From: Fallopia convolvulus
Taxonomy: Eukaryota; Streptophyta; Magnoliopsida; Caryophyllales; Polygonaceae
Length of the DNA: 64,000 nt
Reading direction: 5' to 3'
NCBI GenBank assembly: GCA_964016875.1
Contig: OZ024725.1
Span: forward strand, 43,175,427 to 43,239,426
This document shows positions 35,223-46,889 of the stretch, piece by piece (within the stretch, counting starts at the first letter, position 1; the number at the start of each line of letters is the position of its first letter). The translations under genes were made by a program, and so were the position numbers. The notes beneath the pieces were generated by a model that did no database searches, was not told where the DNA came from, and saw only the letters and a program-made list of their open reading frames with translations.

Positions 35223-37042
35223 TCTACTAAATATAGCAATAATGCATAAATAAGCTATAAAAGGCTAGAACTCGATTCAAAGAGGCCTCCAAGGTCTTGG
35301 TCGCCTCGGGATCGTCAGGACTTGATGCTAGCATAGGCATGATCACATCATTCTCCCCCCTAGTTTTGAAGCGGGTGGTGTCAAAAAGGAGATCCAATGT
35401 CAACATGAGCAATCTCGGATATAGCACCGAGGCAGGAACCTCAAGTGTCGAAGGTTGATCCAAAAGCAGAGATTGGCGAGAACACCGAAGTAATGGCATG
35501 TTTGAATGGTGCCAAGGGAATGGTCAAGGTCGCGGGTATGGACCCAGATGGCATGGAGAAGGCTCAAATTAGCTTGACCAAGTGCTTGGGATAAGGCATG
35601 AGAAAAAAATCGATCTTTTTGGGAAAGAGTTGGTGGTTAAGAGAAGATAGAAAAATTAGATAGAAAAATTTTGAAGAATAATTCTATCTTTTATGGAAGG
35701 ATTAGGTTGTTGGGAAAAGATAGAAAATTTTATAGGAAATAATTCTATCTTATAACAATATAAGATTTTCTGGGAAAAAGGATAAAAAATTTGGAGGGCT
35801 AGGCGGCAAGGCCAGCTGGCGTAGGTCTAGCGTGAGCATTGGCACGGACGGTTTGGGGAGTCGATGTGGCAGCAGCAAGGCCGAATCGAGTCTTGGCACG
35901 AGGCTGGGACACTGAAAAAGCTAAGTGAGCATATCTTGGCATGCTGGATCTGGCGCAGCGCTGCAACTGTGCGATCGTGTCAGGACCGAAGTCTTAGCAA
36001 GAAGGTCGGCGCGAACAGTAGGAAGACCGAACTTGCAGCAGTGGAGTCTTGCGCACCAAGACACACGAATGAGCAGATCTGGGGCGCAAGTTTGTGAATG
36101 AGTGTCGGCTTGCGTGCAAGTTTGGCAAGATGCGATTTGCTGGCTTCAAGGAACTTTATTAATCCTAGCATGGTGCGACCGAGATCCTGGCTCCAGGAGA
36201 TCGTGATAGTGATGCGATCATGTCACGACAGATAATATTCACTATTATGTTGTGTATTTAGGAGGAGTTTTAGCATATATTTGTGGTGGTTTTAGGTGCT
36301 TTAAAGACTATTTTCAGCTAGGAGAAGAAAGACCCGAAGATGCATATTATTAGAGTTTTAGAGCTGGATTGAAGAAGAAGTAAAGATCGGCGTTCTGGTG
36401 TTGGCGACGCCCGCCGCCTCTGACGGTCAGCGAGATTTCTTACGTGACATGTGTCATGTTGTGATTGGTCTTAGTTATATCAGCTTTATTCCGATTTATG
36501 TATTTTTGGATATAATTTTGGAGACCTAGTTTGTTATATTAGGTTTTGAGAGTTGCACATCTCATCTATATATCTATCTATTATCATATTTCTCTTTCAG
36601 ACTTTTGAGTTTTGAGCTTTTCATGGAGAACTAAGCACTTTTGCTTAGTCAGACAATTGAAGCATCATTTTGAATAAAGCTGTGAGATTTCTAATTCCTT
36701 ATCTATTGCTTGGATTTAAGCTTCTCTCTTGCTTGAATGTTTATGATTTGTTTCAACAGTTTCTAGCCTGATCAACTAGGGTTTGTTGTTATTGAGTCTA
36801 TTGCTAGATCTAGAGTGTTACTGGTTGAGCATCTCTAGATTGAAGTAGCAACTGCATCGTACTAGTATCTGGTTGTGCTCGTCTTATGCATAAGAGATTT
36901 TATTTACATTCTAGGGTAAAAGTTGGTTGTTTTATACTAGAATTGTCTCCTATTACATTTCTATCCTTACTGTTTCTATTAAACTGAATCATTGATGGTT
37001 TCATGGTTGTTTAATTAGTTAGATCTAATAGTATCTGGTTGT

Positions 37043-37969
37043 TGATGTGAACCCCGTTGAGGATTCACGAGCGGATCTTTGCTTGGAATCGTAAATGGTC
37101 TTCTCACGTCGGAACCGATAGATTTTGAGACGTAAAACGTATACTGGGTTGAGAATTGAAGGGAAAGGATTGAGAAGGGGGCTTCGTTTGACGGAAGCCA
37201 GAAGAGTATGAGATGGGAATAAGAATATTGGTGACGCCTTAATAATAATTCTGGAGAAAGCTCGGCAACATAACAATATATTAAACAAAGCGTAGCAAAC
37301 AAGGGAGGGGGCGTGCCTCTTTTATAGAGAAGAAGGCACGCCAAGCCCTAGCAAACCCTAGTGGCATGGGCGGCACATGGGAGACGCACACACATGGCCC
37401 AAATGCAAGCCCAAGCCCAAAACTCTAAACAGAAAGGGAAATTACAGAAAGGGAAATGTTTCGGAATGGAAATAATGCTAAAAACAATAAGAAACACAGA
37501 TGATCACGGTGGCCTAGTCGCGAGTGTCGCGACAAGGCCATGACTTGGCATCGGCACGCCAAAGACATGTCGTGATGTGGTGAACGCGACAAGGCTAAAC
37601 GGTGTCGGGGTTGGTGCGCACCCGGACCTCGAGGGTCGAGGCCGAGGCGCACCAGAACCTCAAGTTCCCGCGCTAGGATGGCCCGGTGTGGCATGGGGAT
37701 CGGCAACAACGGCTGGTGCGACACCGATGTTGAGGTTCTCGGTACCGTTATGCTCGACGTCGGCCTGGAGTAGTGGCACGTCCCCGATGAAAGCGATGCA
37801 TTTGAAGAGGGGCGCGCCGGTGGATGCGTCGTGGCTCGCGTAAGCGCGCGCGACGAGGGACGCCGTGGCTCATGCTATGGCACGAGTCCTAGCTTGAGTA
37901 ATGGGTTCGTCGGAGCGCACGGATAAGTCTTCCTCTTCTTGGCTAGCAGTTAATGTGGGGCTCACATCA
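37043..37969 (-). repeat. 3' LTR of element A
   Basis: 927 bp, starting TGATGTGAACCCCG and ending CTCACATCA. It contains about 75 bp (around 37230-37300, ACGCCTTAATAATAATTCTGG...) that is absent from the other LTR. Confidence 0.88.
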
Positions 37970-38392
37970 CCCTCCCCCCTTGGGTGGGAAACGTTCCCGT
38001 TTCCTCGTCATGATACTCGGGATCTACATAGTGAGAGAGATCCGACACATTGAAGGAAGCAAACACGCTATACTTACCCGGGAGGTCGAGTATGTAAGAG
38101 TTGTTATTGATGCGCCGGAGAACCTTGAAGGGGCCGTCTCCTCGGGGATGCACATCGTCCTTTGAGCGTCAGGAAAACTATCCTTCCGAAGATGGAGCCA
38201 AACCATGTCGCAAGGCTCGAAAATCAAGTGACGACGCCCTTTGTTGCGTAGGGCGGCGTATTAATCCGAGCGCTTCAGAAGCTGCGCCTTGGTACGCTCA
38301 TGAAGGCGGCAGATTTGGTCAGCGTGGTTGGCCGCGTCAACGTGTTCACCGGTCTTGAATGGCAATGGTACTAAATCCATGGGCGTGCACGG
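37970..38392 (-). pseudogene. Integrase C-terminus of element A (downstream of the C insertion)
   Basis: Minus strand. The frame entering at the insertion site continues the integrase (HVDAANHADQICRLHERT, AQLLKRSD), meets a stop at about 38264, then gives HLIFEPCDMVWLHLRKD and, in another frame, the C-terminal domain RGDGPFKVLRRINNNSYILDLP and FNVSDLSHYVDPEYHDEE, ending at about 37962. This is the conserved C-terminal block of CRM/Galadriel-type integrases. Its upstream half is at 46027-46889, and the two halves join in frame if element C and one target copy are removed. Confidence 0.85.
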
Positions 38393-38900
38393 TGATGTCC
38401 ACGTTTTTAGCATAGTTTTAGTGGGTTTTTCTAGGTCTTTTAGTCTAGTTTAGTTGTGCTTTTGTGAGTGTTTTGTGTCTTTCTAGTATAGTTTACATAT
38501 TTTGTGAAAAGTATGCAAACTACGCTTTTTGAGTGTTTTTATGTAGGTTTTGAAGCGGATTTGGATGCGTTCAAAGGACATTAGAAGAGAGGATCAAGCT
38601 AGGAAGAAGGAAGGAAGAAAACTATGGAAGAAACTCCCGCAAAATCCAAAGGAAAAAGGAAGAAAAGTGAGAAATCAAGTGCAGACCAGCCTCGATATCG
38701 ACCCTTTGGTGGTCGATATCGACCCTTTGGTGGTCGATATCGACCCTTTGGTGGTCGATATCGACCCTTTTCAGCCCAGCCGACTTAGTCAAAGCCCATT
38801 AATTATTTTTATTCCACAATCTTTTATCTTTTGTAGGTTTTATTTTTATAGAAACTTTTTAAGGGGGATATTCTAGTATAAATACCCTTGTTTAGACTCA

Positions 38901-38941
<41 letters not shown>

Positions 38942-39778
38942 GTTGGAATTAAAAAGGACGCCTCCTAGGGTTTAGTTTAGACGTTTTTTGGCTTTTTGGG
39001 AAGAGAAGTGTTGCTTGGAGCACAAGCAAGAAGATTGTGGGAGAATTTCTTGTGTTATAAGACAAGTTTAGAGTTTTTAATTCAAGCCTTTAGTTTTAAT
39101 TCAATTATGTTCTCTTTCAATTATTTTGCTTGTTTTTCTCCAATTACGAGTGAGTAGTCTTCTTTTCTAGGGTTGGGGTAAGAAACCCAACATGATCGTG
39201 CATGAATGGTGATGTGATGAATGAATTGATTGCCTTTTATCTATTTTTCTACTTGTTTGTGCAAAAGCTTTGACGAAAGTTGATGTATTTCATGTTCTTA
39301 ACTTGATTGAAAGAAAAAGTTGTGAATTTGAATACGAGATAAAGTTTGAGACGAAAGTTGAGAACTTTAGATCAAAGCAAGTAGATTAAGTGAATTGATT
39401 TGTGAAAATTGATTGATTTGCTTGATTAATTCAACGAAAGTTGATAACTTTATGTTAAAGGCATGATATTTATGATTTATATTGTTTGAATTGCATGATT
39501 GTGTTGTAGTAAACCCTTATCCTAGAGTTTTTCCCTATTTTTGAGTCAAGTTTAATTTCCGGTAGCCTCGATACCGACCCTGCTAAGGTCGATATCGACC
39601 CCTTTCCAGTGCACTTATTTGATAGTTTTGCTTTGTTCTTTGCTTTGTTTTGCCTTTTCTTTTGCTTTTTAGTTTAGTAATCAAACATAACCTTGCTTCC
39701 CGTGGACGATCCTGACCTCCCTATACATAGCGGGGTCTTGACTACAAATTTATTTGTTGTCAGGAAACCCTCTCAACA
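38393..39778 (+). repeat. 5' LTR of element C
   Basis: 1386 bp. It contains four tandem copies of a 21-bp unit GATATCGACCCTTTGGTGGTC (about 38695-38770) and a (CT)n run at about 38903-38938. Both are shorter in the 3' LTR. TATA-like TATAAATAC at 38877. Confidence 0.92.
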
Positions 39779-39931
39779 AATTGGCGTCGTTGTCGGGAAA
39801 GCAACAATGCTGTGTTTTATTACTTTTTGGGTTTGGGAATAGCCCGACCTTGTGTTTATTTCTAATTTGTTTTCTTTTGTTTGTCTTTTCAGGTTTATAC
39901 AATGGCTACTACTGAGGATATTGCTCAATAG

Positions 39932-41398
39932 ATGGCTGCTCTCCACAGACTGATGGAGGTGTTGCAAGACGAGCAAGATCAAGAAAGGGAGCAACGTATG
40001 AATGCTATCCCTAGGAATTCTAAGCAATACATGCACCTAGAACCGAGGGTGCCAGAATCAGCCATAGTGCTTCCTGAGATAGAAAGGGCTTTTGAAATTA
40101 AATCTCAATTTATATCTTTGATTAAGAGAGCTCAGTTTGAGGGAAAACCAACTGAATGCCCTATGGAACATATTCATAATTTTGTTGATTTGTGTGACAC
40201 CATTGCTGTTGATGGTGTTTCTTTAGAATATGTCCAACTAAAAGCTTTTAAATGGTCTCTTGCAGGTAAGGCCCTGAGCTGGCTAGAAAGCTTGCCTTCT
40301 AGGTTGATAAGGACGTGGAGAACTTTGCATGACTTATTCATGACTAAGTTCTTCCCTCCTGCCAAGACTACGGAGTTAAGAAAGCGTATTACTTCTTATC
40401 ACCAGCTGCCTAATGAGACATTTGTGGAGACATGGGAGCGATTCAAAGAGATGTTGAGGCAATGCCCCACCCATGGACAACTGCAATACGTCCTGCAGGA
40501 GATATTCTTTCAGGGTATAAATGTTGAGACAAAGAACCGCCTCAACCTGCATACTGCTTGCGGTTTTATAGAGTTGGAGCCTGACGCTGCATGGGAATTG
40601 CTGCATAAATTGACCAACTATGATGCAATGTATGGGACCCAGCAACCACCCCAGCCTAAAAAACGGCTCTATCTTCCCAACAAAGAAGAAGTTGATCACG
40701 ACGTTAAACATCAATTCTTAAAGGATGAGGTCAACCGTCTAAAGAAACAGGTAAGTTTTCTGACAAGCTCTCAACATTGCCAAGAATGTGGCTCTCAAGC
40801 CCATAGTACTTCTGCTTGCACTAACATTGAGCAAGTTAGAGCCGTTGAGACATATGCTTAAATGAATTATATGAGAGGGCAACACAGAAACCCACCTAAC
40901 CATTATGATAGGCCAAACAATTATCCTAGCTGGGGAGGTTACAATCAAAATCAAAATCAAGCACCTCCACCACAGGAAAGGAAAGCTCCTCCCTACCGAC
41001 CACCGGGATATCAAGAGGTACCTTCATGGGTACAAGGGCTACAAGAGGGCATCCATAGCAAGATTGATGGGGTCCACAACAAGATCGATGGAGTACAAGA
41101 CAACCTTAACGATCGGTTGAATGGTCTAGAAACATGGAAGAAGAGCATTGACTCACAATTGGGCAACCTTGTTGCACAAATTCCAAGACCTCAAGGGCAA
41201 TTACCGGGCCGCCCCGAGGCGAACCCGAGAGGCCAAATTGCAGCAATCCACCTCCGAAGCGAAAAAACACTACCGGACCGTGCTAAGGCCAAGGAAAAAG
41301 TGATCGGTAATGAGGACGACGACCCTAATAGGGTCGATACCGACCCCACAAAGGTTGATATCGACCCCAAAAAATCGATATCGAGCCCTCCAGACTAG
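39932..41398 (+). pseudogene. Gag of element C
   Basis: The frame probably began at the ATG at 39902, but a TAG at 39929-39931 interrupts it, and the open part runs from 39932. Core blocks are GKALSWLESLPSRLIRTW, TKFFPPAKTTELRKRI and NETFVETWERFKEMLRQCP, then a helix rich in Lys and a zinc knuckle CQECGSQAHSTSAC. A TAA at 40859-40861 stands where element D has a Glu codon (ETYA-E-VNY). The second part, 40862-41398, is a Pro/Gln/Asn-rich linker and a coiled coil (IHSKIDGVHNKIDGVQDNL). It ends within palindromic GGTCGATAyCGACC words that are translated as Asp-Pro repeats. Gag would form the particle in which RNA is packaged. Confidence 0.8.
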
Positions 41399-41468
41399 GT
41401 AAGTCTTCTAAACCGAAATCTCAGCCCGATACCGACCCCCTAGGGTCGATATCAACCCTTCTCCAACA

Positions 41469-42701
41469 TTGATCGACCGTCTTGTCGATTCGGTAGGACC
41501 TCGATCCGGGGTTCTGTCTATCCCGAGTCTGTCTAAAACTCTTCTTTTCCCAATTAAGAAAGCCAATGATGTTATGGAAGGAAAGTTTAGGCGCTTTGTT
41601 AAAATTCTTCAAGGGTTAAACATTTCTATACCATTTATTGAAGCCCTTAACGAGATGCCTGCCTACACTAAATTTGTAAAAGAGATTTTGAGCAGGAAAA
41701 GATCTATTTCAGAGATGTCAAGTGAAGTCCGATCTATAAAGCTTCCTGAAAAGCTAGGTGACCCAGGTAAGTTTGCTATTACAATAGGGATTGGAGCTTA
41801 CAAGTTTAAAGCTTTATGTGATTTAGGTGCCAGTGCTAGTCTCCTACCACTCTCTATTTGGTCCAAAGCCAATATGGGACCGCTAGAACCTGTCAATCTG
41901 AATCTCTACATGGCAAATGGATCATGCGTCAAAGCCACTGGAGTCGTGGAGGATGTTCCTGTGCAAGTAGGCAAATTCTTTGTTCCCAATGACTTCATAG
42001 TGATGGAGATGCCATAAGACCCTGTGGTGCCAATCATTCTTGGAAGGCCATTCCTAGCCACCGCAAGGGCAAGAGTTGATGTTAGAAAGGGACTCCTCAC
42101 ATTTGACACTGGGGAAGAGAAGGTCGAGTTTCGCTTCAATACTGCCGCGAATGAGGTCGCTAAAAGCATTAACGAGGAGCCTACCGACCCACCATGGGTG
42201 GGTACCGACCCTTCTCTGAGTATAAAAACAAGACAATTCAAGGAGGTCACACCCACTAAGAAGCATACCGACCCCCCATGGTGGGTCGGTACCGACCATT
42301 CTCTGAAGAATCACAACGTTGTGGGTGAAATCCAGCCTGTTATCGGGCTAGACAAGAATGTTGCCAAGGCATTCCTTAACCCAGTGGGGTCGGTAACGAC
42401 CAACATACCCTCGGTAACGACTCCTCCTCAGAGTGACAAAGGTAAGTCTCCTTTCTTTGATCTAATTGATTCTGGTCATGATCCTTTCTTTCATCCTTCT
42501 TTTACAACTCCTACTATTGAGCATACTGTGAAAGAGTCGAAACCCCCTTGGTTTTCGGATTTTTCTAACCCTTATGTAGGACTTCCAAGTGTTCTTATCG
42601 ATGATAGAGGCCCACATCTCTTGGAGAGAAGCTTTGATGCTTTTCCGACTAAGTATGAGGTTCCTCAAGATCCCTACAAAGCCGGAGAAAAGCCACCTTA
42701 G
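41469..42701 (+). pseudogene. Aspartic protease of element C
   Basis: The segment 41469-42017 has linker AYTKFVKEILSRKRSI and the active-site block LCDLGASASLLPLSIWSK, then the flap region (YMANGSCVKATGVVEDVPV). A single TAA at 42015-42017 breaks it just before the second conserved block PIILGRPFLATARARVDVR (42024 on). The tail to 42701 contains Pro/Asp-rich repeats built from the palindromic word (TDPPWVGTDPS) and ESKPPWFSDFSNPYVGLPS. Apart from the nonsense changes the protease looks complete. The DLGAS form of the active site is usual for Tat/Athila. No RT follows. Confidence 0.82.
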
Positions 42702-42711
42702 AGTCGAGGTA

Positions 42712-42762
42712 AGTTTGTCGGGCTAACGACGTTAAAAATAGCGCTTCCGAGAGGCAACCCGT
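42712..42762 (+). promoter_or_regulatory. Conserved post-gag-pro motif (element C copy)
   Basis: Just after the protease stop is AGGTAAGT (a splice-donor consensus), then GTCGGGCTAACGACGTTAAA, GCGCTT and GAGAGGCAACCCG. The same blocks, in the same order, follow the protease stop in element D (7250-7194 minus) and, without the donor, in element B (56772-56716 minus). GGGAGGCAACCC can fold on itself. Its role is unknown. Confidence 0.6.
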
Positions 42763-44697
42763 TTTTGTTTTTGCTTTCTTAGATCTTTTTGCTAGCTTTC
42801 TTTTGATTTGTTTTTAGGACTAGATAATAGATTTTCGGAATAGAATTGTTTTGCTAAGTGATGCAGGCGAGATTGGGCAAAATCAAAGAGGCACCGTGGC
42901 TCGTAAACGACCCCCACATGGTCGATAACGACCCTTGCAGTAAATCCGAAAAAAGTTCAACCGACTCCTGTTTCTACCTCAGTGATTTCCCCTTTCTTTC
43001 AAGTGTTCAAAGGATGTTTTCAAGGCCGCTTCAAAATTGATCTTGTGAGTTCGTTTTCTTTTCCCTATTTCTTTATTTTTCCCTTTCTTTGTTCTAACAG
43101 TGGGGACATTGTTAGGTTTAAGTATGGGGTAGGGAGGGAAAAGAAAACTTATGTGTTTGTGTGTTTTGTCTTGCTTTGATGTCTAGTTGCTTTGGTTTTA
43201 GTTGCTTTGCTTTCCTTAAAAGAAAAAAATGAAAAAAAAATTGAAAAATTTGGAAAAATGCAAAAAGATTTTCAAGATTGATAGTACCCTTGTCTTATGG
43301 TTCTAGGATGGTAATTACTTGCATAATCATGTAAATCCATTTAGCATATCTTTGATGGTTTAGCCCGAGTCTACCATAAAATTGTTTTTTGTGTGAATTT
43401 TTAGCTTGTGATGAAACTGAGCATGTATGACTTTTTGGCATGAGTTTAATTAATTGCAATCCAACAAAATGATCTACCTTGTGAGATATTTTTTTGGCCT
43501 TATAGGGAGAACATCAAAAATCCCTCTTCTCATATATGTGTGATTTACTCGCTTATGTGCATATTATCTCTTGAAATTGTGATGGTTATCTATTTTTTGA
43601 AGCCTCTATAAGATTTTAGTTCATTACTTGTGAAATCATAAGATGGATAACTTATTTTTCATGAGCCTTATTAATCCTTATCCACCCTTACATTATCCCT
43701 CTTTTTGAAGCCAATATCTTTGTGCCTTACAACCTATTTTTGAAGCTCCACAAAATTATTTTCCTAGCCGATTTAAGCTTGACCCTATCCAGGGATTAGG
43801 ACTTAGTTGGTTGGACTTGTTTTGTAAGTTTGAATGTTGGTTCGATAAAGAAGGATTGGGATGGGTAGAATGAAGTCTCATTGTTCAAAAAAACTTGTAA
43901 AAGAAAGGTTCTTGGCTTAAAGAAAGGAATGCACAAGTAAGCAAGATTGCAGCCTCGTTATCGACCCCAGTGGGGTCGATATCGACCTTCTCCCAAAAAA
44001 AGAAAAAGAAAACTCTGAAAATCATTAAAAATTCAAAAAAAGGAGGAGGAGGAGGAAAAAGTGAATAAGTGCAAGCAAGGAAAAGTAAAAAGCCAAGAAT
44101 TCTTTTGTATGTGTATATGAGACTTTCTAGGATAAATTTGGGTTATTGAAAGTGAGTTGAGCTTAATGTTTAAGAGAGTTTGGTAAGATGTTCTTGAAAA
44201 AGTTTGGTGAGTTATGTTGAGAGTTTAGGAGTCTATATTCCCAGATTATTAGCACCACAAACCAAAATATTTCCACTCCTTATTGTCATTACCAAGCCCC
44301 ATTACAACCCGGCCGAATGGAAGCTTCTATGAAGTTTTCCATTGAGCCTAAATTCTCTTGATGATTTTACTTGTTTTGACAATCTTTGGTAGAGAGATTG
44401 GTGATATAAGTTACAATTTCTATGAGTATTTGCATGTTTGATTGAGTTGAGAGTTGTACTTATAAGCCTAAACACATTAGAGTTGAGTGAAACACATATC
44501 CCTTGTGAGGTTGGATTGTGATTGCTTGTGTTCATTAGTTGCTCAGATATGTGTGATGACGTTAAAGTCACTTGTGTAAATTTCATTTGTGTTGAAGTTG
44601 CTTTTTGATGAGGGCTATTACTTGATAAATATGTTGATGGTCTTGATCTATGTTTGGTGATTGTTTGAGGACAAGCAAGCTTAAGTATGGGGTATTT

Positions 44698-46026
44698 TGA
44701 TGTCAACCTTTTTAAGCATAGTTTTAGTTGGTTTTTCTAGGTATTTTAGTCTAGTTTAGTTGTACTTTTGTGAGTGTTTTGTGTCTTTCTAGTATAGTTT
44801 ACATATTTTATGAAAAATGTGGAAACTACGCTTTTTGTGTGTTTTTGTGTAGGTTTTGAAGCGGATTTGGATGCGTACAAAGGACATTAGAAGAGAGGAT
44901 CAAGCTATGAAGAAGGAAGGAAGAAAACTATGGAAGAAACTCCCGGAAAATCCAAAGGAAAAAGGAAGAAAAGTGAGAAACCAAGTGCATACCAGCCTCG
45001 ATATCGACCCTTTGGGGGTCGATATCGACCCTTTTCAGCCCAACCGACTTAGTCAAAGCCCATTAATTGTTTTTATTCCACAATCTTTTATCCTTAGTAG
45101 GTTTTATTTTTATGGAAACTTTTTAAGGGGGATATTCTAGTATAAATACCCTTGTTTAGACTCAATTTCTCTCTCTCTCTCTCACGTTGGAATTAAAAAG
45201 GACGCCTCCTAGGGTTTAGTTTAGACGTTTTTTGGCTTTTTGGGAAGAGAAGTGTTGCTTGGAGCACAAGCAAGAAGACTGTGGGAGAATTTCTTGTGTT
45301 ATAAGACAAGTTTGGAGTTTTTAGTTCAAGTAAGCCTTTAGTTTTAATTCAATTATGTTCTCTTTCAATTATTTTGCTTGTTTTTCTCCAATTATGAGTG
45401 AGTAGTCTTCTTTTCTAGGGTTGGGGTTAGAAACCCAACATGATCGTGCATGAATGGTGATGTGATGAATGAATTGATTGTCTTTTATCTATTTTTCTAC
45501 TTGTTTGTGCAAAAGCTTTGACGAAAGTTAAAGTATTTCATGTTCTTAACTTGATTGAAAGAATAAGTTGTGAATTTGAATACGAGATAAAGTTTGAGAC
45601 GAAAGTTGAGAACTTTAGATCAAAGCAAGTAGATTAAGTGAATTGATTTGTGAAAATTGATTGATTTGCTTGATTAATTCAATGGAAGTTGATAACTTTA
45701 TGTTAAAGGCATGATACTTATGATTTATATTGTTTGAATTGCATGATTGTGTTGTGGTAAACCCTTATCCTAGAGTTTTTCCCTATTTTTGAGTCAAGTT
45801 TAATTTCCGGTAGCCTCGATACCGACCCTGCTAAGGTCGATATCGACCCCTTTCCAGTGCACTTATTTGATAGTTCTGCTTTGTTCTTTGCTTTGTTTTG
45901 CCTTTTCTTTTGCTTTTTAGTTTAGTAATCAAACATAACCTTGCTTCTCGTGGACGATCCTAGACTCCCTATACACAGCAGGGTCTTGACTACAAATTTA
46001 TTTATTGTCGGGAAACCCTCTCAACA
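44698..46026 (+). repeat. 3' LTR of element C
   Basis: 1329 bp, near-identical to the 5' LTR except for fewer 21-bp units (two palindromic words instead of five, about 45000-45031) and a shorter CT run (about 45166-45183). Confidence 0.92.
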
Positions 46027-46889
46027 CATGGATTACGCCCGTAGACCACCTCGAAAGGTGTCATCTTCGTCGCAGAGTGGAAGGGCCTGTTATAAGCAAA
46101 CTCAACATGGCAAAGTAAGTCCTCCCACCGACGTGGGTTTGCCTTGAGCATCGTCCGAAGAAGAGTGTCCAAGGTTCGATTGGTCACCTCAGTCTGACCA
46201 TCGGTCTAGGGGTGATAAGCAGTAGAAAATAGGAGTCGTGTTCCTAACTTCCCCCAAAGCGTTTTCCAAAAGTGGCTACAAAATTTGGTATCCCTATCAC
46301 TAACAATAGTTCTAGGAATACCATGAAATATCACCACATGTTCGAAGAATATATTAGCGATTTCCACCGCGTTATTAGTCCCCTTACATGCTATGAAGTG
46401 GGCCATTTTGGAGAACTGGTCCACGACTACAAAAATTGAATCCTTTCCATGCCTTGACATTGGAAGGCACGTGATAAAATCCATGGAAAGATCTTCCCAC
46501 GAGGCGTCGGGAATAGGTAGGGGCGTGTAAAGGCCATTTGGTTATGACCGAGACTTGGCAGTATGACACGGCACACAACTTTGACAATACTTGTTTACAT
46601 CTCGAGCCATGTGAGGCCAGAAAAAATGTTCACGAAGTGCTGACAACGTTTTGGCTATGCTAAAGTGGCCTCGGCCTTCATGAGCCTCTTGGAGCAATAA
46701 ATGTCTCACCGAAGAAGCCGGAATGCAAAGCTTCCCAGCTCGGTAAAGATACCCGTTGTCCAAGAAGTAGGACTCATGGATTCGTGAGTGCTCTAGGTTT
46801 TTAATGATGGAGGAAAAATACGGATCTGAGGCATATGATTCCTTGATCAAAGCGAACCCAAGCATCTTAGAATGTAGTTGGGTTAACAA
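46027..46889 (-). pseudogene. Integrase N-terminus and catalytic core of element A
   Basis: Minus strand. At 46889-46542: zinc-binding domain with His-His-Cys-Cys pattern (HEGRGHFSIAKTLSALR, DVNKYCQSCVPCHTAK). At 46484-46206: core with first Asp in MDFITCLP and second in IVSDRDTKF. At 46202-46027: QTEVTNRTLDTLLRTML with the catalytic Glu, then FAYNRPFHSATKMTPFEVVYG. A stop (TAG) at about 46208 and a frameshift near 46535 break it. Element C inserted just after the YGRNP block. The rest is at 37970-38392. The integrase would join element DNA to the chromosome. Confidence 0.85.

Larger units (their letters stand above)
38393..46026 (+). mobile_element. Element C: Athila/Tat-like gag-pro-only element with complete LTRs
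   Basis: The LTRs are 38393-39778 and 44698-46026 (TGATGTC ... CTCAACA). Flanks are CACGG (38388-38392) and CATGG (46027-46031), a 5-bp duplication with one change. The primer site TGGCGTCGTTGTCGGGAA (39782-39799) resembles the tRNA-Asp site of Tat/Athila elements. The tract before the 3' LTR is AAGTATGGGGTATTT. Inside are gag (39932-41398) and protease (41469-42701), with no RT or integrase. The segment 42702-44697 is non-coding: post-stop motif at 42712-42762, palindromic words, AT-rich sequence and a GACAAGCAAGCTTAAG box just before the LTR. The LTRs are very similar, so insertion is fairly recent. Confidence 0.9.

Noticed and set aside
37361..38358. Plus-strand ORFs in the A LTR and integrase region
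   Set aside because: Shadows of LTR sequence and of the minus-strand integrase C-terminus.
38695..38770. Regular short repeats with spacers, CRISPR-like at first sight
   Set aside because: It is a tandem 21-bp unit in an LTR of a plant retroelement; no varied spacers and no cas genes.
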